The notes under the pieces were generated by a model, which did not search any database, was not told the origin of the DNA, and saw nothing but the letters and a program-made list of their open reading frames with translations. Below are positions 1 to 7,989 of a DNA stretch of 64,000 nucleotides, one piece after another (the stretch's first letter is position 1; every line of letters begins with the position of its first letter). The stretch is taken from the NCBI GenBank assembly GCA_046294345.1, contig JBKBJT010000001.1, positions 102,374 through 166,373 on the forward strand. The letters run 5' to 3'. The stretch is from Ferrovibrio sp046294345. Lineage in GTDB: Bacteria; Pseudomonadota; Alphaproteobacteria; Ferrovibrionales; Ferrovibrionaceae. Both the position numbers and the translations under genes were made by a program.

Positions 1-945
1 TGGTATCGGACCCAGGAATGGATTGGTCAATTCGTCGTCATCCCCCACCAGAGCTTCGGTATATGCCTTCGCCAGTTCCCGTATCGTGATTGTCTTCCAG
101 TTATTGACCAGGGCCTCACGCGTTGCCGAGCGGACGATCTTCATGACCAGTGCCGTGCGGCCTTCCGTTGCCCAGAACATGCGCTGGGCCACATCGACGG
201 AATAGATCATCGGCTTTTCGGCCAGGGGCAATTTCTTCGAGACGGCTTCCAAGAACCGGATGAATTCGTCTTTGCCATCCTCCCTCCACTGGAATGGCGA
301 GAGACGTTCCTTGGCCATAAAACGTCGCGCCAGCTGATCGTTCTCGGTGAGCACCTTGACCGACTCCGGCATGCCAACCAGAACAATGGGCACGCGGGTC
401 GAATTAATCAGGTTCTTCAGCCAGTCGGACACCGTCTGGAGGACCTTGAAGTTCTTCTCTCGATCAATGAAATGCTGGAACTCATCCAGAATGATCAGTT
501 CAACCTGACAGGCAGCGATCAACCTGACCGAGCGCTGCGTCATCCCATCCAGAGTACCCCTCTGCGGCATGGGATCGCCCAGGGCCTCCAGAAGATGGCT
601 GGCCATCGCTTTTATGGTTGCTGGCGCGGGAATCTGGGCGAAAAGCACCGGGACAACCCGGCCCATAGCGGTCTCCCGCGGCGGATGCTCCGCCAGATAT
701 TTCTGGATGAGCGAGGTTTTGCCGACTCCTGACCGGCCGACGATCAACAGGCAACGAGGTTCGGCAGCATTTTTGCTTAGAACCCGGCAATCCTCGATCT
801 TGCCGTAGATTCGCTTCCATCTCGGATACCGGACAGTCAGCCTCTCGAGGGTAGCAATCGCGGGCGACCCGCTGCCGCAGACCGGGTCGATCAGCGGGGG
901 TTTGGGTTCGGGATCGGATGGGTTGGCAGTCGCGGCTTCAGTCAT
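1..945 (-). CDS. tnsC: Tn7-like transposition ATPase TnsC/TniB, C-terminus cut by window edge
   Basis: AAA+ ATPase that, in Tn7-like elements, binds target DNA and passes the target signal to the transposase. The frame is open for 315 codons to the window edge, so the C-terminus is missing. A Walker A motif GRSGVGKTS lies at about residues 70-78 and a Walker B LIILDE at about 150-155, followed by QHF, as in TniB/TnsC proteins. The ATG start overlaps the 3' end of the transposase gene by eight bases (ATGACTGA), the usual sign of translational coupling, and no better start fits. The target-selection gene (TnsD/TniQ type) would be expected further left, outside the window. Family assignment is firm; whether it is closer to TnsC or TniB cannot be settled here. 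Confidence 0.9.
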   Translation of the reverse strand, partial: MTEAATANPSDPEPKPPLIDPVCGSGSPAIATLERLTVRYPRWKRIYGKIEDCRVLSKNAAEPRCLLIVGRSGVGKTSLIQKYLAEHPPRETAMGRVVPVLFAQIPAPATIKAMASHLLEALGDPMPQRGTLDGMTQRSVRLIAACQVELIILDEFQHFIDREKNFKVLQTVSDWLKNLINSTRVPIVLVGMPESVKVLTENDQLARRFMAKERLSPFQWREDGKDEFIRFLEAVSKKLPLAEKPMIYSVDVAQRMFWATEGRTALVMKIVRSATREALVNNWKTITIRELAKAYTEALVGDDDELTNPFLGPIP

Positions 946-2968
946 CGTCAGCATCTTCCCAATCTTCATCCGTACCCATACGACGCAGCCTGTCTGCTTC
1001 GCGCTTCTGGCGACGCAGCTCCTCATCGACAGGATCGTTTACCGGTTTCTTGTGTTCCGGCGGCGCGATTTCCTTGGCGTCTGGCAAAGTCTGCGTAGGA
1101 TCGTCATCTTCATCCAGCTCGAGCTTCATTCGTTCCAGGAAACGCTGAGCAATGAATTTCCCCCGCTTATTGGCCTGATCGGCGACGGCAACAGCCGCAG
1201 CCTGGATCATCCTCACCTTGGCCTGCGCAAGAGTGATCTGCCGTTCTTTGGCTTCATTGTGTTTCAGCCAGTATCGACGGATGGCCTTGTGCTGCCAGGC
1301 CGAGAGGCCAGCCGCATATTCCTGATCCTTGGCCAGAACCTCGAAGGCGATACCTGTTGACGGATTGATCACATGAATGCGACCGAGATCATTGGGATCG
1401 TATCGGAGATTCACCTTGACCTTCGGACCATGGACGCGACGGATTTCGGCCAATTCCTCGGAGTTGTACTGAATGTTGTCCAGATCGATGCCATAGGCAT
1501 TCACAGTACGCTTCTCGGTGCTGTACATCGCCACGTTCAGATCGGCCGCAGTCGCCGGCATACGGATCGGGTATTTGTTGATATTTGCGGCCCAGCGGCG
1601 GGCAGGCACATCGTTGATGCCGCGCTTCACCCGCTGCGAGTAGTAATCAATGATCCACATGTAGATTCGCTCACGAAGCGTGGGCAAATCCATTACGGCG
1701 TTCTTTTTGGGATCGTAATCGCCCTTTTCGACGGTGTTCGAAAAGGTATAGCCAGGTACCGACTGCAGGATCTGGCGATTCATGGCGCCGAAGAAACGCT
1801 CGATTGCGCCCTTCAGCCATGGGCAACGTGCCTTGGTATGAAGAACATGGATGTTGAGATGCTGGCAGGCCAGTTCGAACTGCTTCGAATGGAACTCCCG
1901 TCCGTTGTCGACAACCAGCATGTCGGGAATTCCGTAAGCATCCCAGCTGTTCTCAATACCCTCGTACCCCTCATAGTGCTTGTTCTTGGGAAGGATCGCG
2001 TGGCGCAGGCAGGCCATGACGCTCTGCCAGCTTGGCTGGTCGAAACCGAGATGGAATCCAACCGGCAGGCCGGAATAGACGTCGATCGCCATGGTTAGCC
2101 AGGGACGGCCGATCGGCATACCGAACCGCTCGTCAATGACGAAGATATCGAGCTTGGTGTGATCAACCTCGACACGCTCGAGAACGCGAGTGACCTTCAC
2201 GCCTCCAAGCCAGGCGTGATATCTCAGGAAGGCAACGCGCTCACCTTCTCGCTTTAGGGCCTTGATATCAGGCGGTATGCGCTTGATAAAGCGATAGATT
2301 GCCTTGGCATTCGGCATTTTCAGCTGATCAACTGGCGACAGGAGTTTATTCTTCTCTGTCACCTCGCTTCGCACCACGTCGATGACGTCCGTCCCGCGTG
2401 GCTGTGTACGAGAAAGATAATGGACGTCGATGGCATCCTGGATGATCCGCTGCACATAGGTATGCAGACGCTTTGTCGAGTTCCCCTGCTTGTGGAAATT
2501 CGGAATCAGCGCTCGGATGTCGAACGTCGCCGCAGAGTATTCCCGGTACCACCTATACACTGTTGTAAAACTCGGGGCTCGACGGTCCCTGATCTCTTCG
2601 TAATGTCTCCGCACGATCGGCATGATCTTCTTGGGCGAGAATCCGGACGGCTTTTCCCTATCAATGGCAGTGATGTAGCCACGGCGACGCTCAAACTCAC
2701 GACGGCGTTTGGGCGGGAGCTGCTCGATGTCCATCTTCAGCTTCTCCTGCAACGCCTCGGGATCATCCGAAGCGTGAATATCCGGCGATTCAAGTTGCAT
2801 CCGTTCTTCTGCAATCCCTGCCGCGATTTCGGCCGGCAGGATGGGGATCAGGTCGTCCGAATCGTCGGCACGGATCGCGATCCTGTCCTTGTCGTGCCGT
2901 CCTGCGATCGTATAGGGCTTACCGTCAATGCGAAGTACAACGCCGCGTTTCAGTGGAATAGCCGGCAT
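938..2968 (-). CDS. tnsB: Tn7-like DDE transposase TnsB
   Basis: DDE-family transposase (676 aa) that would bind the transposon ends, cut and join the 3' ends. Visible layout: N-terminal DNA-binding region, then an RNase H-like integrase core with D269 (VEVDH), D354 (LVVDNGREFHS) and E390 (KGAIERFFG), then a beta-barrel region and an acidic, charged tail from about residue 630 that probably contacts TnsC. Length and residues match TnsB/MuA/TniA proteins, and the upstream TnsA gene makes TnsB the right name. The ATG lies eight bases after the tnsA stop with an AGGTGA ribosome site inside the tnsA end; the 3' end overlaps tnsC. The gene is complete and shows no frameshift, so the element may be functional. 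Confidence 0.94.
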   Translation of the reverse strand: MPAIPLKRGVVLRIDGKPYTIAGRHDKDRIAIRADDSDDLIPILPAEIAAGIAEERMQLESPDIHASDDPEALQEKLKMDIEQLPPKRRREFERRRGYITAIDREKPSGFSPKKIMPIVRRHYEEIRDRRAPSFTTVYRWYREYSAATFDIRALIPNFHKQGNSTKRLHTYVQRIIQDAIDVHYLSRTQPRGTDVIDVVRSEVTEKNKLLSPVDQLKMPNAKAIYRFIKRIPPDIKALKREGERVAFLRYHAWLGGVKVTRVLERVEVDHTKLDIFVIDERFGMPIGRPWLTMAIDVYSGLPVGFHLGFDQPSWQSVMACLRHAILPKNKHYEGYEGIENSWDAYGIPDMLVVDNGREFHSKQFELACQHLNIHVLHTKARCPWLKGAIERFFGAMNRQILQSVPGYTFSNTVEKGDYDPKKNAVMDLPTLRERIYMWIIDYYSQRVKRGINDVPARRWAANINKYPIRMPATAADLNVAMYSTEKRTVNAYGIDLDNIQYNSEELAEIRRVHGPKVKVNLRYDPNDLGRIHVINPSTGIAFEVLAKDQEYAAGLSAWQHKAIRRYWLKHNEAKERQITLAQAKVRMIQAAAVAVADQANKRGKFIAQRFLERMKLELDEDDDPTQTLPDAKEIAPPEHKKPVNDPVDEELRRQKREADRLRRMGTDEDWEDADDD

Positions 2969-2976
2969 GGGTCACC

Positions 2977-3612
2977 TCACGCCTCGATCCAGGAATCTGG
3001 ATCTATGATCGCAGTGTGGATCGGAGCCGTCGCGAAGCGCTGGGCAATCAGCGCATAGGCAAGGAGCAGCCCCTGATTGTCGCCGTCAAAATGCTCGGCG
3101 AATTCCGCAATGCTGATTGGGCCGTGGAATCTCAGCCAGTTCTGCGCGCGCGAGACCACGTCGTCCATCAGCGGTAGGCCCGCATAGCGCAAAAGCATTT
3201 TGATGTTGGCGAACAGAGGCTCGCGGCGAATGTCATCCTCGGTGACGACCTGATAGCGGTAGCCATGGCCAGCGAAATGCTCGTGTGCCGCATCGAACAC
3301 ATCCTGCATTTCCGCACGGATCGCACGGCGCCGAGGCTTCACTTCATAGACAGTGATCCCGTCGCGCCTCTCCGCCGCGAGGTCGGGTGTGTAACGGTGC
3401 CATTTGCCTCGATAGCGGATGGAAACGGTTGCAGGCTGCTCCAGGAAACGGAGAACCGAGCTGTCAAATTCAAGCTGGTAGCAAAAGTCCCGCTCAAGCT
3501 GCGATTCGAAATGGACCATTCGGCGGCTTTTCAGGCTGGCGAATCGGCCACGTGTACTGGGCATGCGCGGGGATAAAAGCCGGCGAGCACGGGCTCCATC
3601 CATTGAAATCAT
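2977..3612 (-). CDS. tnsA: Tn7-like endonuclease TnsA
   Basis: Restriction-enzyme-like nuclease (211 aa) that cleaves the 5' ends of the transposon so that TnsA plus TnsB give cut-and-paste movement. The catalytic set is readable: FESQLERD (E36/E40), YTPD (D77) and YEVK (E90, K92), followed by a C-terminal winged-helix-like region that in Tn7 contacts TnsC. I chose the ATG at 3612 because GAGAGGAAA lies seven bases upstream; a TTG at 3648 is also in frame but sits inside a palindrome that is more likely an operator. It is the first gene of a tnsA-tnsB-tnsC operon read toward the left edge. Presence of TnsA separates this element from Tn5053/TniAB-type elements and from V-K CRISPR-associated transposons. 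Confidence 0.92.
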   Translation of the reverse strand: MISMDGARARRLLSPRMPSTRGRFASLKSRRMVHFESQLERDFCYQLEFDSSVLRFLEQPATVSIRYRGKWHRYTPDLAAERRDGITVYEVKPRRRAIRAEMQDVFDAAHEHFAGHGYRYQVVTEDDIRREPLFANIKMLLRYAGLPLMDDVVSRAQNWLRFHGPISIAEFAEHFDGDNQGLLLAYALIAQRFATAPIHTAIIDPDSWIEA

Positions 3613-3633
3613 TGATAAATTTCCTCTCTTTTG

Positions 3634-3656
3634 TTGTATGAAATACAATGTTGTAT
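3634..3656. promoter_or_regulatory. Operator-like array of three alternating half-sites between tnsA and the divergent gene
   Basis: TTGTAT (3634-3639) and ATACAA (3643-3648) form a perfect inverted repeat with a 3-base spacer; a further TTGTAT follows at 3651-3656, two bases on, making a second inverted repeat with the shared ATACAA. The array sits 22-44 bases upstream of the tnsA start and about 75 bases upstream of the divergent gene, where a repressor could control both. No binding protein is known; the divergent gene product is the obvious candidate. Confidence 0.5.
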
Positions 3657-3731
3657 ATTATGCATCAACCTCGCATCTGCTGCAACTCCGATATAAAATT
3701 AATGCCTACGGAGTCGCGCGGGCGGTGGTAC

Positions 3732-4736
3732 ATGAATGTAATGGCTAACAAGGGTAATTCCGCGGCTCAGGTTGCAATTGCAACCGTTAAGCGCGCGCCA
3801 GGTAGCAAACCGTCCTGGATATTAGTTGCAAAAACGGCCGAAGAGATTCGCCGCAGCGGTAAATGGAGTCCCGATTACGCTTCACCGACAGAATGGCTCG
3901 AAGCCGTTGCTGAAGCCAGCGGTTATACCGTCAACACCATCCGCCGCTTTATTGCCTCCCTGAATTTTCTCGAAGGTCGCGACGAGAAGACCCGCCAATT
4001 GGTTTTCGATCCGCTTAGCGGGGGCGGCAGTCTGACCATGGCCTCGATCGAATTGATCAAGCGTATGCACGACATATCGCCCGCGGAGGCCGATAAGGTT
4101 CTGGACGAATATGTTAAAGACGAACTGACTGTTCGCGAAATCCGGAGCCGCTACGATGCGCTAATAAACTATGCGCAGCCGAAAGCTATGATGATTTTCG
4201 GCAACCCTCCATACTCCTCAAAGGAGCGGCTTCCGACGCCTGATGCCGGCAAGCTGGGGCTGCGGCGTGCCCATCAGGACAAGAAGGTATTGACCGAAAT
4301 AATCCGAAGCAGGATAGCCGATCTGTCAGAAGCTGACGGCATCAAGGTGTTCTCGGATCGGTACGAGTTCGATTTTGTCTCACCAGACGCGGTTGCCGTC
4401 GCTCAAAGGGAATTCTCGATCAGCTTTGTTGATGGCTTCGAGATGAAAAAGCTTGGCGAGAAAACTCCGCCAGGTTTCTTCAAAAAAGCCATAGCTGAAA
4501 TCGTATTCTCAGCGACCTTTTTCAGGCGTTACTGGTTGTTCCTGGAAGGCACCGAGGCAGATGCAAGAGCTTTGACATCGGCACTCAATGTGCTTGAAGC
4601 AACTTCAGTTGGCGTCGCGCTGGTTGATCTTGAGCACAAACAAATACGCATCCACCGCGAGCCAAGCGCATTACCGCAGCCAGATCGACATGCTCTCGCT
4701 AAGTCTGCAATTCTTGCCCAGGGTATCCCAGCCTGA
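3732..4736 (+). CDS. Unrecognised protein encoded between tnsA and the putative transposon right end
   Basis: Product of 334 aa that I do not recognise. The first 90 residues contain a basic N-terminus and a segment reading EWLEAVAEASGYTVNTIRRF (about 51-70) that looks like a helix-turn-helix or similar DNA-binding helix pair. The middle is helical (IELIKRM, VREIRSRY). From about residue 165 a different domain begins (MMIFGNPPYSS), with a YEFDFVSPDAV segment and a hydrophobic FFRRYWLFLEG strand; a nuclease-like fold is possible but I see no complete PD-(D/E)XK motif. Starts at 3702 and 3741 are also in frame. It is divergent from tnsA, shares its low GC, and lies in a position normally occupied only by the Tn7 right end, so it may be a regulator, a target selector or cargo. 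Confidence 0.7.
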   Translation: MNVMANKGNSAAQVAIATVKRAPGSKPSWILVAKTAEEIRRSGKWSPDYASPTEWLEAVAEASGYTVNTIRRFIASLNFLEGRDEKTRQLVFDPLSGGGSLTMASIELIKRMHDISPAEADKVLDEYVKDELTVREIRSRYDALINYAQPKAMMIFGNPPYSSKERLPTPDAGKLGLRRAHQDKKVLTEIIRSRIADLSEADGIKVFSDRYEFDFVSPDAVAVAQREFSISFVDGFEMKKLGEKTPPGFFKKAIAEIVFSATFFRRYWLFLEGTEADARALTSALNVLEATSVGVALVDLEHKQIRIHREPSALPQPDRHALAKSAILAQGIPA

Positions 4737-5094
4737 ACATCGGATAAGTGGCTCCGTTCTCGCCAAAGCGACTTCTGCGACACTATTCTTAATATATTCC
4801 AACCTTCGACACGGCTTCGGTCAGCATTTTCATACATGAAGAAACGGACGACAGAAACCACGCGTCCCCGCCTATGCAACAGAATCTATGAGCAATCCTG
4901 CATGATCGCTCTCATTGGATAATTCTCTGGCCTACAAGCGGCCGCCTACCCTGAAGCCGTGGAAATACGCAGGGCACTCATTCCATCTTTGTGTCAATAC
5001 AAGTGGCACTAATTCTTATATTCTTTTTTCCGAAGCATTGCTGCTAACCTGCCAGTTGCACCCATCAGGCATCACACAAGTGTAGGTGCTTCGC
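4737..5094. mobile_element. Gene-free stretch holding the probable right end of the Tn7-like element
   Basis: No gene is visible in these 358 bases, which are AT-richer than the surroundings. Three copies of CGACA occur at 4778-4782, 4807-4811 and 4849-4853. Read on the minus strand each is TGTCG, the type of terminal sequence used by TnsB/TniA transposases, and the first is followed by CAGAAGTCGC. The outermost copy would put the transposon end near 4853. Orientation fits Tn7, where tnsA is the gene nearest the right end and is read away from it. The exact terminus and target duplication cannot be fixed without the other end. Confidence 0.4.
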
Positions 5095-5799
5095 ATGCCA
5101 CTGACCGGAATAGACTTGCAGGGATTCCCCCTTTTCCGAGGCGTCGGACCCGACGCCGTGGCAAGACTGACGCGTGACTGCGTCGTACGTACTTGCCAGA
5201 GGGGGTCTATCCTGGCCCAGCAGGATACCGATGCAGAACATGTTCACCTCGTTCTGGCCGGACGCGTATTGCTATTGGCCGAATGCGAGAATGCCGGCAG
5301 CACGGTGATCGCGGCTTTCGAGGCGGGGGATATTCTCGTGGCCGCCGCCGCAATACTTCAAATGCCATATCTGGTTACCGCCACGGCTGCGACAACGTCC
5401 CGGATCATGGCCATTCCTGCCGAACGCTTCCGCCAGGCCTTACAGACTGAACACGCTCTTACGCTTGCAGTTCTGGCAATTCAGGCGGAACACTGGCGTA
5501 TCCTGGTTGATCATGTGCGCGTCCTGAAACTGCACAGAGGCCTGGAACGGTTGGCGCGGTTTCTGGTGCAAAGCAGCCCAGTGGACCATGGCAGTACGTC
5601 ATTCAAGCTGGAGCTTGATCGCAAAACCATTGCCGCGCTGCTCGGCATAAGCCCGGAATTCGTCTCGCGCGGCCTACAGCAATTGCGCCAACACGGCGTG
5701 CGCGCCAGTGGTAGCCTGATCCACATTGACGATGTCGACCGGATCAGCCGCCTCTACCGCCCCATCGAACGAGCCGCCGCCTCAGAAACCACGCATTAG
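5095..5799 (+). CDS. Crp/Fnr-family transcriptional regulator
   Basis: Cyclic-nucleotide-binding-fold regulator of 234 aa. An N-terminal beta-roll (about 10-125) precedes a long dimerisation helix and a C-terminal winged helix with LDRKTIAALLGISPEFVSRG. The recognition helix keeps the E-x-x-S-R set (PEFVSR) seen in FNR/FixK/DNR proteins, so a TTGAT-N4-ATCAA-type site is expected. No cysteine cluster typical of an oxygen-labile FNR [4Fe-4S] centre is visible, so heme, NO or another signal is more likely. ATG 5095 is preferred, with GTAGG eight bases upstream; GTG 5086 is possible. It stands alone, just outside the transposon end, so its target genes cannot be inferred from position. Confidence 0.85.
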   Translation: MPLTGIDLQGFPLFRGVGPDAVARLTRDCVVRTCQRGSILAQQDTDAEHVHLVLAGRVLLLAECENAGSTVIAAFEAGDILVAAAAILQMPYLVTATAATTSRIMAIPAERFRQALQTEHALTLAVLAIQAEHWRILVDHVRVLKLHRGLERLARFLVQSSPVDHGSTSFKLELDRKTIAALLGISPEFVSRGLQQLRQHGVRASGSLIHIDDVDRISRLYRPIERAAASETTH

Positions 5800-6040
5800 C
5801 CTTTGGCGGCACAGCTTTCGCCGACCGTGTCGCGCACGTAACGGGCGAGATAGGTCCGGCGCAAGGCTTGGAATTTCGGCGAGTTCCAAGCATTGAGGAA
5901 AGACTGTTCCATCAGGTCGCCCTATATGGAGGCGACCGTCATGGTCGCAGCGGCAGGCCGAAAGCTTGCTATCCCAGGTAACATGCCGCTCGGTGAATAT
6001 CGCCCAGCAGGGCCGCGGATCATGCTTCGCCACGGCCCGG
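5796..6040 (-). pseudogene. Frameshifted C-terminal remnant of a radical-SAM SPASM-domain protein
   Basis: On the minus strand, two frames give adjoining pieces of one recognisable C-terminus: first PCWAIFTERH, then LSACRCDHDGRLHIG, and after a one-base shift near 5925 GDLMEQSFLNAWNSPKFQAL and LARYVRDTVGESCAA, ending at a TAA at 5796-5798. The order Cys, CRCD, GDL-SFLNAWNS-LR matches the end of radical-SAM proteins carrying an auxiliary iron-sulfur (SPASM) domain. The radical-SAM core is absent upstream, where the tetR promoter begins. The stop codon overlaps the stop of the Crp/Fnr gene on the other strand. It is a dead fragment left by rearrangement at this transposon-adjacent site. Confidence 0.6.
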
Positions 6041-6152
6041 CCTCGATTGCCGGCTACCGGCGACCAGCCGCGCTCGGTTTCCTCTGTCGGAAAGCAGAGT
6101 AGATAGCAATTCCCTAGGCGGCAGTTGCCCCTCGAATGCCTGGGAGGGGAGG

Positions 6153-6199
6153 TTGACATTCCTGTCGGCATTGATTAGTTAGTTATTACTTACTAACTA
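6153..6199 (+). promoter_or_regulatory. tetR promoter with overlapping palindromic operator
   Basis: TTGACA at 6153-6158 and TAGTTA at 6176-6181 form a -35/-10 pair with a 17-base spacer. TAGTTAGT (6176-6183) and ACTAACTA (6192-6199) are perfect inverted arms around an 8-base spacer, so the operator covers the -10 element and lies 13 bases before the tetR start. This is the usual arrangement for TetR autorepression. Confidence 0.7.
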
Positions 6200-6211
6200 T
6201 AGACGGTATCC

Positions 6212-6838
6212 ATGCGCACCCGCAAACCCGCCGAAACCCGCAAGACCGAGATCGTCGACGCCACTTTGCGCCTGGCCGATGAGCTTGGTCCGGAACGGCT
6301 TTCGACCGAAGCCGTCGCCAATGTCGTCGGCCTGACCCAACCGGGCATATTCCGGCATTTCCCTACGAAACAGGATTTGTGGAGCGCGGTCGCCGAACGC
6401 ATCGGCACAATGATGGAGGCGCGCTGGGCAAAGGCGCAGGACGCGCGCGCCACGCCCTCCGAGCAAATCGGGAAACTGGTCGCCGCGCAGCTACAGTTGA
6501 TCCAGTCAACGCCGGCAATTCCCGCCATCCTGTTTTCACGGGAGCTGCACACCAAGAACAAGGTGCTGCGCAAAGCCTTCTTCGCGCTTCTAAGCCGTTT
6601 CCACCGTGTCGTTGCCGATCTGGCCGCGCGCGCGAAAGAAGCGGGGGAGTTACGGGCCGATCTCGATCCCGACGATGCGGCTTACCTCATCATCGGCCTG
6701 ATTCAGGGCCTCGCGGTGCGATGGTCGATCAGCGGCCGTGGCTTCGATCTGGTTCAGGAAGGCCGGCGCCTGCTGGAAATCCAATTGACAGCCCTGTCGG
6801 ATCAGAAGGCGGTGAAACGCAAGGGGATGCCATCATGA
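6212..6838 (+). CDS. TetR-family transcriptional repressor of the adjoining export operon
   Basis: Repressor of 208 aa. The N-terminal helix-turn-helix (VANVVGLTQPGIFRHFPTKQ, about 31-50) is a standard TetR signature; the C-terminal all-helical part is the ligand-binding and dimer domain. It is the first gene of the operon tetR-MFP-permease-ATPase and its stop overlaps the next start (ATGA at 6835-6838). A perfect 8-base inverted repeat over its promoter suggests it shuts off its own operon until an inducer, probably the exported compound, is bound. The ligand cannot be told from sequence. Confidence 0.9.
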   Translation: MRTRKPAETRKTEIVDATLRLADELGPERLSTEAVANVVGLTQPGIFRHFPTKQDLWSAVAERIGTMMEARWAKAQDARATPSEQIGKLVAAQLQLIQSTPAIPAILFSRELHTKNKVLRKAFFALLSRFHRVVADLAARAKEAGELRADLDPDDAAYLIIGLIQGLAVRWSISGRGFDLVQEGRRLLEIQLTALSDQKAVKRKGMPS

Positions 6839-7989
6839 ATAAACGCTATCTTCTGGTTTCGCTTGGGCTCGTCGGAGCGATACTGGCGATCCTGTTGTTT
6901 GTCTTCATGCGCCCGCTGTCCGTTGTCGTCGCGGCGCCCGCCGAAAGCCAGCCGGTACAGGTCTTCGGTCTCGGTACCGTGGAGGCGCGTATCACCTCCA
7001 AAATCGGCTTCGAGGTGGGAGCTGCGCTCGTCGAGCTGAATGCCGATCACGGCGACCGGGTGAAAAAGGGCAAGGTGCTGGCACGCCTGCATGACACCAA
7101 GCAGGTGGCGCGCCTCGCCAAGGCGACGGCGGGCGTCGTCAACGCCGAAGCGGCGCTGCGCAGGGCCGAGGCCGCCGTCGGCAAGGCCCGCGCCGTGCTC
7201 TCCCAGAAGAAGCAGGCAAACAGGCGCAAGCAGGCGCTTCTGGCGCGACAGACGGTCTCGGTCGAAACGGCTGAGGAGGCGCAGATGGGGGAGGATGTTG
7301 CTGCGGCCGAGCTGGCGGTGGCGGCCAGTGATGTCGCGGTAGCCGGGGCCGCGCTGGAAGACGCAAGGGCGCAGTATGAGTATGAAAAGGTCCTGCTCGA
7401 CCATCATGTGCTGAAGGCGCCCTATGACGCCATCGTTGTGGCGCGTCATAAGGAGCTTGGCGCCGTCCTTACCCCGGGCGAGCCGCTATTCACCCTTGTA
7501 GCCCCGGAAACCGTCTGGGCGCTCGCCTATGTCGATGAGGCGCAGGCAGGCGGCATCCAGATCGGGCAGCCTGCCGACGTCCGGCTGCGGTCCCTGCCCC
7601 GGCAGATGTTCAAGGGCCATGTGACGCGGATCGATATTGAAAGCGACCGGGTCAGCGAAGAGCGCCGGGTCTACATAAGCTGCGACCGATGCCCCGAGAC
7701 TTTTCACCTGGGCGAGCAGGCGGAGATTTTCATCTCGACGGCCAGACTCGGCAAGGCGCTGCTTGTCCCCGAAACAGCGATCGAGGGATATGACGGAAGC
7801 CAGGGAATGGTCTGGACGGTCGAGGACGGCGAATTGCGCCGCCGGCAGGTCACGTTCGGCCGCAGAACGCTCGACTCGCGCCTCGAAGTGATCGGCGGCC
7901 TGCCGGATGGTGCGCAGGTTGTCGCTATGCTCCGCCCAGGATTGCGGGAAGGCCGCGCCGCGAGGATTGCTGAAGGCGCGGCGTCATGA
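6835..7989 (+). CDS. HlyD/MacA-type periplasmic adaptor (membrane fusion protein)
   Basis: Adaptor of 384 aa that would link an inner-membrane ABC exporter to an outer-membrane channel. One N-terminal membrane anchor (LLVSLGLVGAILAILLFVFM, about 6-25) is followed by a lipoyl-like half motif, a long alpha-helical hairpin rich in Ala/Glu/Lys (about 85-185), the second lipoyl half (HHVLKAPYDAIVVARH) and beta-barrel domains ending near GLREGRAAR. The start overlaps the tetR stop, and its own stop overlaps the permease start by four bases. With the next two genes it forms a MacA/MacB- or DevB/DevC/DevA-like set. No outer-membrane TolC homologue lies in the window. Confidence 0.87.
   Translation: MNKRYLLVSLGLVGAILAILLFVFMRPLSVVVAAPAESQPVQVFGLGTVEARITSKIGFEVGAALVELNADHGDRVKKGKVLARLHDTKQVARLAKATAGVVNAEAALRRAEAAVGKARAVLSQKKQANRRKQALLARQTVSVETAEEAQMGEDVAAAELAVAASDVAVAGAALEDARAQYEYEKVLLDHHVLKAPYDAIVVARHKELGAVLTPGEPLFTLVAPETVWALAYVDEAQAGGIQIGQPADVRLRSLPRQMFKGHVTRIDIESDRVSEERRVYISCDRCPETFHLGEQAEIFISTARLGKALLVPETAIEGYDGSQGMVWTVEDGELRRRQVTFGRRTLDSRLEVIGGLPDGAQVVAMLRPGLREGRAARIAEGAAS

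Noticed and set aside
1..3648. CRISPR-associated transposon
   Set aside because: No cas gene, repeat array or crRNA-like sequence is visible in the window; only tnsA, tnsB and part of tnsC. Sequence to the left is not available, so this is not excluded for the whole element.
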